Assembly: GCA_030629105.1 (NCBI GenBank)
Contig: DAOVPS010000036.1
Span: forward strand, 1-19,272
Source: JABLTI01 sp030629105
GTDB taxonomy: Archaea > Asgardarchaeota > Heimdallarchaeia > JABLTI01
Length of the DNA stretch: 19,272 nucleotides
Reading direction: 5' to 3'
Both the position numbers and the translations under genes were made by a program. Positions 1-6,704 of this stretch are shown in pieces. Numbering within the stretch: the first letter of the stretch is position 1; the number at the start of each line of letters is the position of its first letter. Under the pieces are notes generated by a model. That model saw only the letters and a list, made by a program, of their open reading frames with translations, did not search any database and had not been told where the DNA came from.

Positions 1-1
1 A

Positions 2-790
2 AATCGACATTCAGTTATGATTGCTGGTGGAGTCGCGTCCGGGAAAACAACCTTACTAAATTGTATATCCATGTTTATTCTACCAGATGCAAAAATCATC
101 TCGATAGAAGACACTGCAGAAGTTAATCTTCCGCATGAAAACTGGATACCAGCTGTTGCGAGATTGGGTTTCGGAGGAATCGAAAAGGATGGAAGAAAAC
201 GAGGAGAGATCTCTATGTTTGATCTACTCAAAGCAGCTCTAAGACAAAGACCTGACTATATATTAGTAGGTGAAATTCGTGGTGAAGAAGCATACATGTT
301 GTTCCAATCAATGGCAACAGGGCACCTTGGATTAGCTACTATACACGGAGACTCTGTAGAATCAGTCATTCATAGATTAGAATCAGAACCAATGAATATC
401 CCGAGAACGTTATTGCGATCTCTTGACATCGTTTGCGTACAAGCCAAAGTAAGACTAGGCGGAAAATTCATGAGAAGAACAGTCGCAGTCACAGAAATTG
501 CTGGGGTCGACCCAGTAACAAATGAACTACTAACAAATCCAGTCTTCAAATGGGATCCAAGAGAAGATAATTTCACATTCTACGGTCGTTCATACATCGT
601 TGAACGAATTAGAGACCAATTGGGTTGGACTGACCAAGATTGTTGGGATGAGATTGATAGAAGAAAAGTTGTCCTTCGTTGGATGGTCAAGAAAAAAATT
701 AGACATTGGCAAGATGTCGCAACAATTATCAGGGAATATTATAGTAATCCTGAAAAAACGTTCGATAGGGCTACTCGTGGTTTGCAATAA
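2..790 (+). CDS. tadA: Type II/IV secretion system ATPase (TadA/GspE/FlaI-like), C-terminal part; 5' end outside the window
   Basis: This is a hexameric AAA-like ATPase of the VirB11/GspE family, which powers archaeal type IV pilus or Tad-like assembly from the cytoplasmic face of the membrane. The frame is open to the window edge, so the N-terminal domain is missing and about 260 residues remain. Visible motifs are Walker A GGVASGKTT (nt 26-52), an Asp-box region after it (IEDTAEVNLP), Walker B around ILVGEIRGEE (about nt 260-290) and the His box GHLGLATIHGDS (about nt 320-355). The C-terminal tail, about 160 residues past the His box, is of the kind seen in archaeal members. The ATG at nt 17 is internal, just before Walker A, and cannot be the true start. 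A TadC-type membrane gene follows 70 bases downstream, which supports a pilus or secretion role. Whether it serves pili, adhesion or secretion cannot be told from here. Confidence 0.93.
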   Translation, partial: NRHSVMIAGGVASGKTTLLNCISMFILPDAKIISIEDTAEVNLPHENWIPAVARLGFGGIEKDGRKRGEISMFDLLKAALRQRPDYILVGEIRGEEAYMLFQSMATGHLGLATIHGDSVESVIHRLESEPMNIPRTLLRSLDIVCVQAKVRLGGKFMRRTVAVTEIAGVDPVTNELLTNPVFKWDPREDNFTFYGRSYIVERIRDQLGWTDQDCWDEIDRRKVVLRWMVKKKIRHWQDVATIIREYYSNPEKTFDRATRGLQ

Positions 791-860
791 ATCAAATTTG
801 CTAAATCACCAAAGTTTAAAATCCCATAATCCTATGAAATAAAAGAGGAAGGAAGTAACG

Positions 861-1736
861 ATGAGTAAAAGCTTTAGACGAATCGCGTATGTACGATTTG
901 GTAAATATATGGAGCGAATATTACCACGTTTTAGTGAATTAGGATTGACATTACGTAAAGCTGGTATGGATATCAGTTTACGTATGTATCTATCAACAGC
1001 TTTTATGACTACTTTCATTGCGATTTTAGTTGGATTTCCTGCAGGTATTGGTATCTTTTATGCTATTAATCTAGAGTTCAATACTAATGTTTGGCTAGGA
1101 GCTCTAGTTGTAGGTATTTTGATTCCAATAGTTGTTATGCTTGGGTTTTATATCTACCCTGGTTATGTATCTAGTAATCGTAAAAGAGCTTTGGAATCAT
1201 CTCTTCCGACTGCAAGTTCATTCCTCGCTGCAATGGCTTCAGCAGGAGTTGCCCCAGATAAAGCTTTTCTCGCTCTTGCTAATGAAAACATTCGATTAGA
1301 GATCGCTAAAGAAGCAGAAAAAATAACTCGAAATATCGAGATTCTAGGATATGATTTACTCACAGCAATGGAATTTGCTGCAGAAAATTCTCCCTCAAAA
1401 GTTTATTCAGCCTTCTTAGAAGGTTTGGTTTCAGTTGTAACTTCTGGTGGAGATATGACCGCTTATCTTACCAATGAAACAAAATCACTTATGCGAGATA
1501 AAATCAGAGAGGAGAAAGAGTTCATTGAAGGCCTAGGTGTTATTGCTGAATTATTCTTAGTAATTGGTGTTGTTACTCCAATCTTCTTTGTAATTATGCT
1601 AGCAGTTTTAGCAATTATGGCTACAGGTGCATCCGATCAAGGCACCATACTTATGACATTGCTCACGTATGTCCTAATTCCAGTAGGAATGACAGTCATT
1701 ATTGTCTTAATTGATGGTATGCAACCAACAGAATAA
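861..1736 (+). CDS. tadC: TadC/FlaJ-like type II secretion F-domain membrane protein
   Basis: This is the polytopic inner-membrane platform protein paired with the upstream secretion ATPase; the T2SF (GspF) domain couples ATP hydrolysis to pilin extrusion. The 291 residues show hydrophobic segments at about 44-72, 77-101, 225-252 and 262-285. The T2SF helical cytoplasmic domain lies between, at about 110-225 (LPTASSFLAAMASAGVAPDKA...), and ends in the acidic/basic MRDKIREEKEFIEGLG stretch before the third segment. A strong Shine-Dalgarno (GAGGAAGG, nt 845-852) precedes the ATG. Many archaeal FlaJ/TadC proteins are about twice as long with two T2SF domains; only one is visible here, so a second platform subunit may be encoded elsewhere, perhaps upstream of the window. 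The gene ends the operon, with a hairpin terminator overlapping its stop codon. Confidence 0.9.
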   Translation: MSKSFRRIAYVRFGKYMERILPRFSELGLTLRKAGMDISLRMYLSTAFMTTFIAILVGFPAGIGIFYAINLEFNTNVWLGALVVGILIPIVVMLGFYIYPGYVSSNRKRALESSLPTASSFLAAMASAGVAPDKAFLALANENIRLEIAKEAEKITRNIEILGYDLLTAMEFAAENSPSKVYSAFLEGLVSVVTSGGDMTAYLTNETKSLMRDKIREEKEFIEGLGVIAELFLVIGVVTPIFFVIMLAVLAIMATGASDQGTILMTLLTYVLIPVGMTVIIVLIDGMQPTE

Positions 1737-1763
1737 AAGGTATTTTCCACCTTTTCATTTTTT
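1735..1763 (+). terminator. Hairpin plus T-tract after tadC
   Basis: Perfect 7-bp arms AAAAGGT (1735-1741) and ACCTTTT (1749-1755) enclose a 7-base loop. A run of six T follows at 1758-1763. The hairpin overlaps the tadC stop codon and separates it from the convergent thioesterase gene, whose stop lies at 1765. Confidence 0.65.
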
Positions 1764-1764
1764 C

Positions 1765-2148
1765 TTATTGTATTTTTGCCAGGAATTTCTCTTTGTTAAC
1801 AATATGTCTTTCATGAATTCCTTCGCCGATTTTTTGTTCACCATCAAAAGCAATAACTTCAAAAGTAAGGTGTCTGTCTTCAACTTTTTTTAATTTAGCA
1901 ATTACTTTTATCTTTGATCCTTTTTTTGAAGCTCGTAAATGACTGATGTCCACTCTCGTTCCGACGGTAATCCAACCTTCCGGAAGATATTCTTGTGCTC
2001 CTATCATAGCTGTTTGTTCCATCATCAAAATCATAGAAGGTGTAGATAAGACTGCAACTTTTCCACTTCCAAGAAAATCAGCTATATGTTTTTCTTCTAC
2101 TAGATAATTCACAATTTTTTCTATATTTTTTGGGATTTTAATTTCCAT
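1765..2148 (-). CDS. Hotdog-fold thioesterase, FlK (fluoroacetyl-CoA thioesterase)-like family
   Basis: A single hotdog-domain acyl-CoA thioesterase of 127 residues. The family signature is clear: a STPSMILMMEQTA helix, VGTRVDISH, then a strand-rich C-terminal half ending in IGEGIHERHIV. Counting from the ATG at 2148, Thr36, Glu44 and His70 are spaced 8 and 26 apart. This is exactly the spacing of the Thr42/Glu50/His76 catalytic set known in FlK. The natural substrate is unlikely to be fluoroacetyl-CoA; most relatives act on small acyl-CoAs or are uncharacterised. A GTG at 2157 is in frame, but it lies inside the AGGTG Shine-Dalgarno that serves the ATG, so I take ATG 2148. The gene stands between convergent tadC and the L34e gene on the same strand, about 80 bases away, with no obvious pathway partner. 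Confidence 0.82.
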   Translation of the reverse strand: MEIKIPKNIEKIVNYLVEEKHIADFLGSGKVAVLSTPSMILMMEQTAMIGAQEYLPEGWITVGTRVDISHLRASKKGSKIKVIAKLKKVEDRHLTFEVIAFDGEQKIGEGIHERHIVNKEKFLAKIQ

Positions 2149-2230
2149 TTTCAGCACCTAGTTACATGTAATGTTTCTGACTTGGATAAAATAAAAGAAA
2201 TTTATGTAGAGAATAATAAAGAATTTTAGA

Positions 2231-2515
2231 TTATTTCTCTGCGACTGCTAAGGCTCTAGTTTGTTCAATCGCTTGAACTCTTAAGCACTTACTGCATATA
2301 TACCCACCATAAGGACGATTAGTTCTTATAGTATTCTTCGCTGGACTGAAATTTCTTCTTGCTAGTTTACTCTTAGAACTGGATATTTGTTGCTTACAAA
2401 TAGCACATTTGCCTATACCTGATTTGTTAGGCACCTTGTGACCTTTAGATTTGTACTTTGGTGGTTTACGCCAAACTTTTTTTGCAAATCGTTCACTTGG
2501 TTTCATTGGTCTCAC
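2231..2515 (-). CDS. rpl34e: 50S ribosomal protein L34e (eL34)
   Basis: Large-subunit protein eL34, found in archaea and eukaryotes but not bacteria. The 94 residues hold a zinc ribbon with CAIC (37-40) and CSKC (74-77), and the conserved RPYGG motif just before the second pair. The N-terminus is rich in Lys and Arg, as expected for rRNA binding. The start is GTG at 2515, giving MRPMKPS, which resembles the K/R-P-M-Y-R-S opening of archaeal homologues. The ATG three codons later would remove that conserved opening. An AAGGAT Shine-Dalgarno lies just upstream at short spacing. In many archaea L34e sits with adk, cmk, truB and the DUF106 gene; here DUF106 is the divergent neighbour 250 bases away, a partly preserved arrangement. 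Confidence 0.93.
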   Translation of the reverse strand: MRPMKPSERFAKKVWRKPPKYKSKGHKVPNKSGIGKCAICKQQISSSKSKLARRNFSPAKNTIRTNRPYGGYICSKCLRVQAIEQTRALAVAEK

Positions 2516-2535
2516 AGATCCTTTAGCATTTTTAT

Positions 2536-2554
2536 AAGATAAGCGGATTATCTT
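2536..2554. promoter_or_regulatory. 19-bp interrupted palindrome in the L34e leader
   Basis: AAGATAA (2536-2542) and TTATCTT (2548-2554) are perfect inverted repeats around GCGGA. The element lies 20 bases upstream of the L34e GTG, between the candidate TATA box (2584-2591) and the Shine-Dalgarno, so it would be in the mRNA leader. It could be an RNA hairpin for ribosomal protein autoregulation or a DNA operator; nothing decides between these. Confidence 0.4.
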
Positions 2555-2583
2555 TTGCTTTTGAATGTTGTGTTTATGATGGA

Positions 2584-2591
2584 GATATAAG
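2584..2591 (-). promoter_or_regulatory. Candidate TATA box for the L34e gene
   Basis: The minus strand reads CTTATATC about 70 bases upstream of the GTG start, a fair match to the archaeal TATA consensus. It would place transcription start near 2560 and leave a leader containing the palindrome at 2536-2554. Confidence 0.4.
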
Positions 2592-2751
2592 TTTTGCCTT
2601 CTCCTTGAAAACTAGAAGGAAAACAATAGAAATCTGTTCACCATTTACAAAAACTCTATAAAAAACTATTTCTTCATGAATTTATTAATCAATAAGAAAT
2701 CTTTTATTAGGTTAAATATTCCTTTTAATCTATAAGAGATAATGCATTATT

Positions 2752-2758
2752 AGGAGAT
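2752..2758 (+). promoter_or_regulatory. Shine-Dalgarno that fixes the TTG start of the EMC3-like gene
   Basis: AGGAGAT lies 7 bases upstream of TTG at 2766. The next in-frame ATG is about 40 codons in, beyond the first membrane segment, so the TTG must be the start. Confidence 0.7.
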
Positions 2759-2765
2759 CAAAAAT

Positions 2766-3350
2766 TTGGGCTGGTTAAGCTGGTTAAATCCTATTGGTGA
2801 ATGGTTTTCACAAATCTTCAATTCTATTGGTATTCTAAATATTCCTGGTTCAACTTATTTCATAATTTTATTCAATGTTCTTATAGCTGTTCTGATGAGT
2901 TTACTGACGAAAACGTTAATAGATGTCGAGAAAATCAGTAGACATCAAAAAGAAATCAAGATTCATAATGATAACAAGAAGAAAGCCATGGATACCGCTG
3001 ATAAGAAGCTCTGGCAAAAAGTTCAGCGACGAGAAGATTACATCAAGAAAATCCAAAGCGAAATGATGATTCAACAGATGAAACCTATGTTAGTTTGGTT
3101 TATTCCAATTACAATGATTTTCTTCCTTATGCGAACTGCTTTCATAAATATCCCAATTGCTTGGATGCCCTTTAGATTTCCAGAAATTTGGATTATAATT
3201 CAGAATCTCAAGTATTATGGGAACCTCACGTGGATGGGTTTCACAGGTTGGTATTTCCTGACATCAGTTGGTTTAGGAAATTACGTCCGGAGATTCATGG
3301 GTGCATCACCGCAGAGTACGGGTGGCGCCGCGATGCTGGGAGCCAGGTAG
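2766..3350 (+). CDS. DUF106/EMC3-TMCO1-like membrane insertase (YidC/Oxa1 superfamily)
   Basis: This is the archaeal member of the Oxa1 superfamily, related to eukaryotic EMC3 and TMCO1, which insert membrane proteins. The 194 residues follow the family plan. TM1 is at about 30-50, followed by a long charged coiled-coil hairpin (about 55-103, many Lys, Gln and Met). TM2 is at about 107-126 (PMLVWFIPITMIFFLM), then a re-entrant-like MPFRFPEIW region, and TM3 at about 157-175. The tail is Gly/Ala rich. The start is TTG with a strong Shine-Dalgarno. In many archaea this gene follows secY and adk; here it is monocistronic, divergent from L34e, and followed by a hairpin. It likely helps membrane-protein insertion together with the Sec translocon. 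Confidence 0.9.
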   Translation: MGWLSWLNPIGEWFSQIFNSIGILNIPGSTYFIILFNVLIAVLMSLLTKTLIDVEKISRHQKEIKIHNDNKKKAMDTADKKLWQKVQRREDYIKKIQSEMMIQQMKPMLVWFIPITMIFFLMRTAFINIPIAWMPFRFPEIWIIIQNLKYYGNLTWMGFTGWYFLTSVGLGNYVRRFMGASPQSTGGAAMLGAR

Positions 3351-3355
3351 TTATT

Positions 3356-3376
3356 CCCACAGAATAACACTGTGGG
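3356..3376 (+). terminator. Hairpin after the EMC3-like gene
   Basis: Perfect 7-bp arms CCCACAG (3356-3362) and CTGTGGG (3370-3376) surround AATAACA. Flanking GTT (3350-3352) and AAC (3378-3380) could extend the pairing. A pyrimidine-rich stretch with several T runs follows (about 3381-3395). It begins 5 bases after the stop codon. Confidence 0.6.
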
Positions 3377-3450
3377 CAACATTTCTTTCTTTTCGTAATC
3401 TAAGAGTGGGCTCTGAGTCTTTTTTATTTGGATTCCTTAATTCTGATAGA

Positions 3451-3487
3451 CAAGACTTTTAGCGAAGAGAAGCTCAAATTAGTCTTG
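3451..3487. promoter_or_regulatory. Inverted repeat in the pyrB leader
   Basis: CAAGACT (3451-3457) and AGTCTTG (3481-3487) are perfect inverted repeats 23 bases apart. The right arm ends 8 bases before the pyrB ATG, where a Shine-Dalgarno would normally lie; pyrB has no clear one. A role in translational or transcriptional control is only a possibility. Confidence 0.25.
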
Positions 3488-3495
3488 AAATAAAG

Positions 3496-4431
3496 ATGTC
3501 TAAAAAATCATTTCTTGGGAAGAGTATAGTATCTATTCGAGATCTTACAAAAGAAGACTTAGATATTATTCTAGAAGAAGCAGAAAGAATGGAGTCAATT
3601 GTTAATTCCGGAAAACGACCTCTTGAAGGAAAAATTATGGCTGCATTATTTCTTGAACCAAGCACAAGAACAAGATTGAGTTTTGAAGCAGCGATGCATC
3701 GTCTTGGTGGTGCAGTTATAACAGTCTCAGATCCCAAATCCTCCTCAGCTGCAAAAGGTGAAAGTCTCTCAGATACCATTAGAACGATTGCGAATTATAG
3801 TGACATAATTGCAATGAGACATCCAATGGAAGGTTCTGCAAGGCTCGCAGCAGAATTCTCAAGTGTCCCAATAATTAATGGTGGAAGTGGTGCAGAAGAA
3901 CATCCAACTCAAGCTTTACTTGATCTGTATACACTTAAAAAAGAACTAAAGAACGTAGAAGGAAAACGAATAGCCATGGTTGGTGATCTCAAGTACGGTC
4001 GAACAATAAACTCTTTAGCTTATACTTTGTCTAAATTCAAAAAAGTTAAAATTGATTTTGTTTCCCCACCATCCCTCAGAATTGGTGAAGAAATTAAATC
4101 TGATTTACGAGAAGCTGGAAACGAATTTACAGAAGGGGAATCCTTAATGGAAATTGTTCCAACAGCCGATGCTATCTATATGACTAGAATCCAAAAGGAA
4201 CGATTTGCTCAAGAAGCAGAATATGTGAAGGTTAAGGGTGCATATGTTCTGAATAAAAAGATACTAGAGAAAACCAAAGGACCAATCCCAATTCTCCATC
4301 CATTACCCAGAATAAACGAAATAGCTTATGATGTTGATGAAACAGTCCATGCAGTTTACTTCAAACAAATGTTTAACGGAGTTATTGTCAGAATGGCATT
4401 ATTAAATCTCATACTAGGAGGAAAAGTATGA
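3496..4431 (+). CDS. pyrB: Aspartate carbamoyltransferase catalytic chain
   Basis: Catalyses carbamoyl phosphate plus L-aspartate to N-carbamoyl-L-aspartate, the committed step of pyrimidine synthesis. At 311 residues it is the usual length. Key motifs are present: STRTR (56-60) for carbamoyl phosphate, the KGES loop (87-90) contributing the lysine from the neighbouring subunit, HPTQ (136-139), GDLKYGRT (163-170), and HPLPR (268-272) that closes the aspartate site. Absence of ornithine transcarbamoylase features and the adjacent pyrI settle the identity. The ATG start is preceded by A-rich sequence without an evident Shine-Dalgarno, unlike most genes here. The expected holoenzyme is the c6r6 complex with PyrI, allowing nucleotide feedback control. 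Confidence 0.97.
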   Translation: MSKKSFLGKSIVSIRDLTKEDLDIILEEAERMESIVNSGKRPLEGKIMAALFLEPSTRTRLSFEAAMHRLGGAVITVSDPKSSSAAKGESLSDTIRTIANYSDIIAMRHPMEGSARLAAEFSSVPIINGGSGAEEHPTQALLDLYTLKKELKNVEGKRIAMVGDLKYGRTINSLAYTLSKFKKVKIDFVSPPSLRIGEEIKSDLREAGNEFTEGESLMEIVPTADAIYMTRIQKERFAQEAEYVKVKGAYVLNKKILEKTKGPIPILHPLPRINEIAYDVDETVHAVYFKQMFNGVIVRMALLNLILGGKV

Positions 4432-4463
4432 GTTTTCTATATGAAAATTAACGAAAGGATTGA

Positions 4464-4970
4464 ATGAAAATGTCAAAAGAAATTTCTGAGTCTGAGTTAA
4501 AAGTATCAAAAATCAAAGAAGGAACAGTAATCGATCATGTCAAAGCTGGAACTGCATTGATTGTTCTTGAAATGTTAGGAATTACTGGTTTAGAAGGAAC
4601 TGTTGCAACTTTATCAATGAATGTTCCAAGCAAGAGGCAGGAGAAAAAAGATATAGTGAAAATAGAAGACAGGGTCCTCGAAAGAAGCGAAATCAATCAA
4701 ATTGCTCTAATTAGTCCAAATGCAACGATAAATGAAATTAAGGACTTTAAAGTTGTTAATAAATTCGATGTTGAATTGCCAGAAGTAGTCAGTGGGTTTC
4801 CAAAATGCATCAATCCAAAATGTATAACAAATGCTCGAGAACCATCTATGCAAACTTACTATGTTAAAAGTATTGAACCACTAAAAATTAGATGTAAATA
4901 TTGTAATACCGATATGGAGCGCAATGATGTCATTAAACAACTGACAAAATTCCAAGGATTAACACAATAG
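4464..4970 (+). CDS. pyrI: Aspartate carbamoyltransferase regulatory chain
   Basis: Regulatory subunit that binds CTP or ATP in its N-terminal domain and contacts PyrB through a C-terminal zinc domain. The 168 residues show the nucleotide-binding half (KIKEGTVIDHVKAGTALIVLEMLGI, continuing) and four zinc ligands, Cys115, Cys120, Cys144 and Cys147, in the family pattern Cx4C...Cx2C. The ATG at 4464 and a second in-frame ATG at 4470 are both possible; the AAAGGAT Shine-Dalgarno (about 4454-4460) is very close to the first and better spaced for the second. The gene follows pyrB by 32 bases, so the two are cotranscribed. A hairpin with T8 follows, ending the operon. Confidence 0.96.
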   Translation: MKMSKEISESELKVSKIKEGTVIDHVKAGTALIVLEMLGITGLEGTVATLSMNVPSKRQEKKDIVKIEDRVLERSEINQIALISPNATINEIKDFKVVNKFDVELPEVVSGFPKCINPKCITNAREPSMQTYYVKSIEPLKIRCKYCNTDMERNDVIKQLTKFQGLTQ

Positions 4971-4985
4971 AATTAGAAAGAATTG

Positions 4986-5019
4986 TATTCCCTAAAAGGG
5001 AATAACTATACTTTTTTTT
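4986..5019 (+). terminator. Strong hairpin plus T8 after pyrI
   Basis: Perfect 7-bp arms TATTCCC (4986-4992) and GGGAATA (4998-5004) enclose TAAAA. A run of eight T lies at 5012-5019. It separates pyrI from the convergent L38e gene, whose stop is at 5029. Confidence 0.75.
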
Positions 5020-5028
5020 GTAATATCG

Positions 5029-5223
5029 CTAATAGTCGACAATTGGAACTGAAATTCTAGCTCGAATAGCTTCAGCTTCACTTACAGAAACTTTAATGGT
5101 ATAGAGTTTCTTCTTTGTTCTGAATTTTATTTTTACCATGTCACCAATTCTCTTTACTCTGCATTCTGTAGATTTAGCAATGATTTCATCCAATTTTGTT
5201 AGATCTTTAATTTCATGGGGCAT
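5029..5223 (-). CDS. rpl38e: 50S ribosomal protein L38e (eL38)
   Basis: A small large-subunit ribosomal protein shared by eukaryotes and a subset of archaea. The 64 residues begin MPHEIKDLTKLDEII and continue with a basic strand pair (VKRIGDMVKIKFRTKKKLYTIKV), the core of the eukaryotic protein where KFKVRCSRYLYTLVI stands at the same place. An upstream GTG at 5232 is in frame, but it lies within the AAGTGAT Shine-Dalgarno (5228-5234) that serves the ATG at 5223, and the MP opening matches eukaryotic L38e. A good TATA box (5278-5286) suggests its own promoter. It is easily missed because of its length. Its presence points to the TACK or Asgard groups rather than Euryarchaeota. Confidence 0.85.
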   Translation of the reverse strand: MPHEIKDLTKLDEIIAKSTECRVKRIGDMVKIKFRTKKKLYTIKVSVSEAEAIRARISVPIVDY

Positions 5224-5277
5224 GTTTATCACTTCATTCAGTTTCTGTTGTTTCTACTCATTTTTCGATAATCTAAA

Positions 5278-5286
5278 GTATATAAG
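5278..5286 (-). promoter_or_regulatory. TATA box for the L38e gene
   Basis: The minus strand reads CTTATATAC within an A/T-rich stretch, about 59 bases upstream of the ATG at 5223. This is close to the archaeal TATA consensus and predicts a leader of about 30 bases that contains the Shine-Dalgarno. Confidence 0.55.
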
Positions 5287-5322
5287 AGTTTGTTTAAGAA
5301 AGAATAATAACCGCTGAAAGTT

Positions 5323-6603
5323 CTACAGCAGTTTTTCTCCTTCAGTGATATCTTCCATAACTAAACCTGATATCATCTTTGGGTAGAAATCAGTCGACTT
5401 CTGAGGCATTCGTTCGCCCTTCTTAGAAGCATCAAGAACTTGTTCTGCTTTTGTGGAATTCATGATAACTGCAATAGTAGCTTCTCCATCATCTACTTTT
5501 GCTAGTACATCTTTAATCCATCGAATATAGAAAATATCTTCATCAATCTTTAGGTTCTGAGTTTTCAAAATACCATTAAAGATTACTTCACGAACAATTA
5601 CTACATCAAGCATTTTATAGCTTTCAGCATGTTCTTCTTTGACATAATCATCAATGATTTTCGGATCTTTTAGAACGATTCCGTATGCTTTACCTTTGGT
5701 ATATATTGTGAAAGCGTGTTGTTTGTAAGAATCCATGAATTCTTGAATTTCATCTAATTTGATTTCCTTAACATCAAAGATTTCTTTGATGTCTTTCCAT
5801 GCATTATCATCGATTTCATACTTGTCCAAAACTCGATGAGTTGGTAATATTGTTAGTCCTTCATCTTGAACCGCAACAAGAAGCGTCATTCTAAAGTTTG
5901 CAGCATCATCTTCTGTCCAACCCTTTCTTGTTTTTCGTAATTCATCTCTGTAACCACATGCAGTTTCATATCTGTGGTGTCCATCCGCAATAACAATTTG
6001 TCCTGGAGGAATTTCGAAGACATCTTGGATTGTTCTTATTAATTTTTGATTAGTTATCTTCCAAACACGATTGCGTACGCCTAAATTATCTATAACATCC
6101 AATACAGGCTCTTCTTTTGCAACTTCATCAAAAATTGTGATTGTTACTTTTTCCGGATCATTATATAACATGAATCCCGGTTCAAGGAACTTCTGAGTTG
6201 CTATCAACATCTTTAAGCGATCAATCTTTGGTCCTTTGTGAGTCCATTCATGAGGAAGAACTATTTCTTCATCGAAATGATGTAATTTCACTGCTGCAAA
6301 GAATCCTTTGCGAATGTGTTTCTTTCCAAAGAGCTCAAAGTCTTGGAAGTAAACATATAAGCCTGGTTCTTCATCTTGTTTGAAAATTCCTTCACTAAAC
6401 CATTTCTCTACTCTTTGTTTAGATACTTCATATCGATTTTCTTCAATCGGTAAAGTTAATCGACAGTAATTATAATCTGATTTAGCATAATACATTTCTT
6501 GCATTTCTTCTGTAATCTTGTCGTATGGTTGAGCAATAAGATCATCCAATTTTCCTGCTTTTTCAGTAAATCTGATTCCTTTAAAGGGTCTAATTTCTAC
6601 CAT
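5323..6603 (-). CDS. DUF1015 family protein beside serine-synthesis genes
   Basis: A 426-residue cytoplasmic protein of the DUF1015 family, whose members often sit beside serA and an aminotransferase gene. Family motifs are complete: the N-terminal IRPFKGIRF with AQPYD (25-28), HEWTHKGPKIDRL (118-130), the hallmark IADGHHRYETA (205-215), and TILPTHR (251-257). The DGHHR element resembles the catalytic motif of ParB/Srx-fold enzymes such as archaeal ADP-dependent serine kinase SerK; that link is inference. Sitting 101 bases downstream of serA on the same strand, it could act in serine or phosphoserine metabolism. No Shine-Dalgarno precedes the ATG, while a TATA-like CATTATAATT lies about 30 bases upstream and a hairpin just beyond, so a leaderless transcript from its own promoter is plausible. 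Confidence 0.85.
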   Translation of the reverse strand: MVEIRPFKGIRFTEKAGKLDDLIAQPYDKITEEMQEMYYAKSDYNYCRLTLPIEENRYEVSKQRVEKWFSEGIFKQDEEPGLYVYFQDFELFGKKHIRKGFFAAVKLHHFDEEIVLPHEWTHKGPKIDRLKMLIATQKFLEPGFMLYNDPEKVTITIFDEVAKEEPVLDVIDNLGVRNRVWKITNQKLIRTIQDVFEIPPGQIVIADGHHRYETACGYRDELRKTRKGWTEDDAANFRMTLLVAVQDEGLTILPTHRVLDKYEIDDNAWKDIKEIFDVKEIKLDEIQEFMDSYKQHAFTIYTKGKAYGIVLKDPKIIDDYVKEEHAESYKMLDVVIVREVIFNGILKTQNLKIDEDIFYIRWIKDVLAKVDDGEATIAVIMNSTKAEQVLDASKKGERMPQKSTDFYPKMISGLVMEDITEGEKLL

Positions 6604-6627
6604 CTATTATTTGCACGTCCATTTTAG

Positions 6628-6666
6628 AAAAATTATAATGGGCTAAAGAAATTACTTCTTTAGCTC
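6628..6666 (-). terminator. Hairpin and T-run between serA and DUF1015
   Basis: GCTAAAGAA (6642-6650) and TTCTTTAGC (6656-6664) pair perfectly around a 5-base loop. The stem extends through a G-U and a G-C to 6640/6666. On the minus strand it is followed by a run of five T (6632-6628). It lies about 40 bases past the serA stop and may end or attenuate that transcript. Confidence 0.6.
6631..6640 (-). promoter_or_regulatory. Candidate TATA box for a leaderless DUF1015 transcript
   Basis: The minus strand reads CATTATAATT centred about 32 bases upstream of the ATG at 6603. At the usual 25-base spacing, transcription would begin within a few bases of the start codon, which fits the missing Shine-Dalgarno. 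Confidence 0.4.
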
Positions 6667-6704
6667 CTATGTAATTCTGTCACGAAATTTTAGAATTGAG
6701 TATT

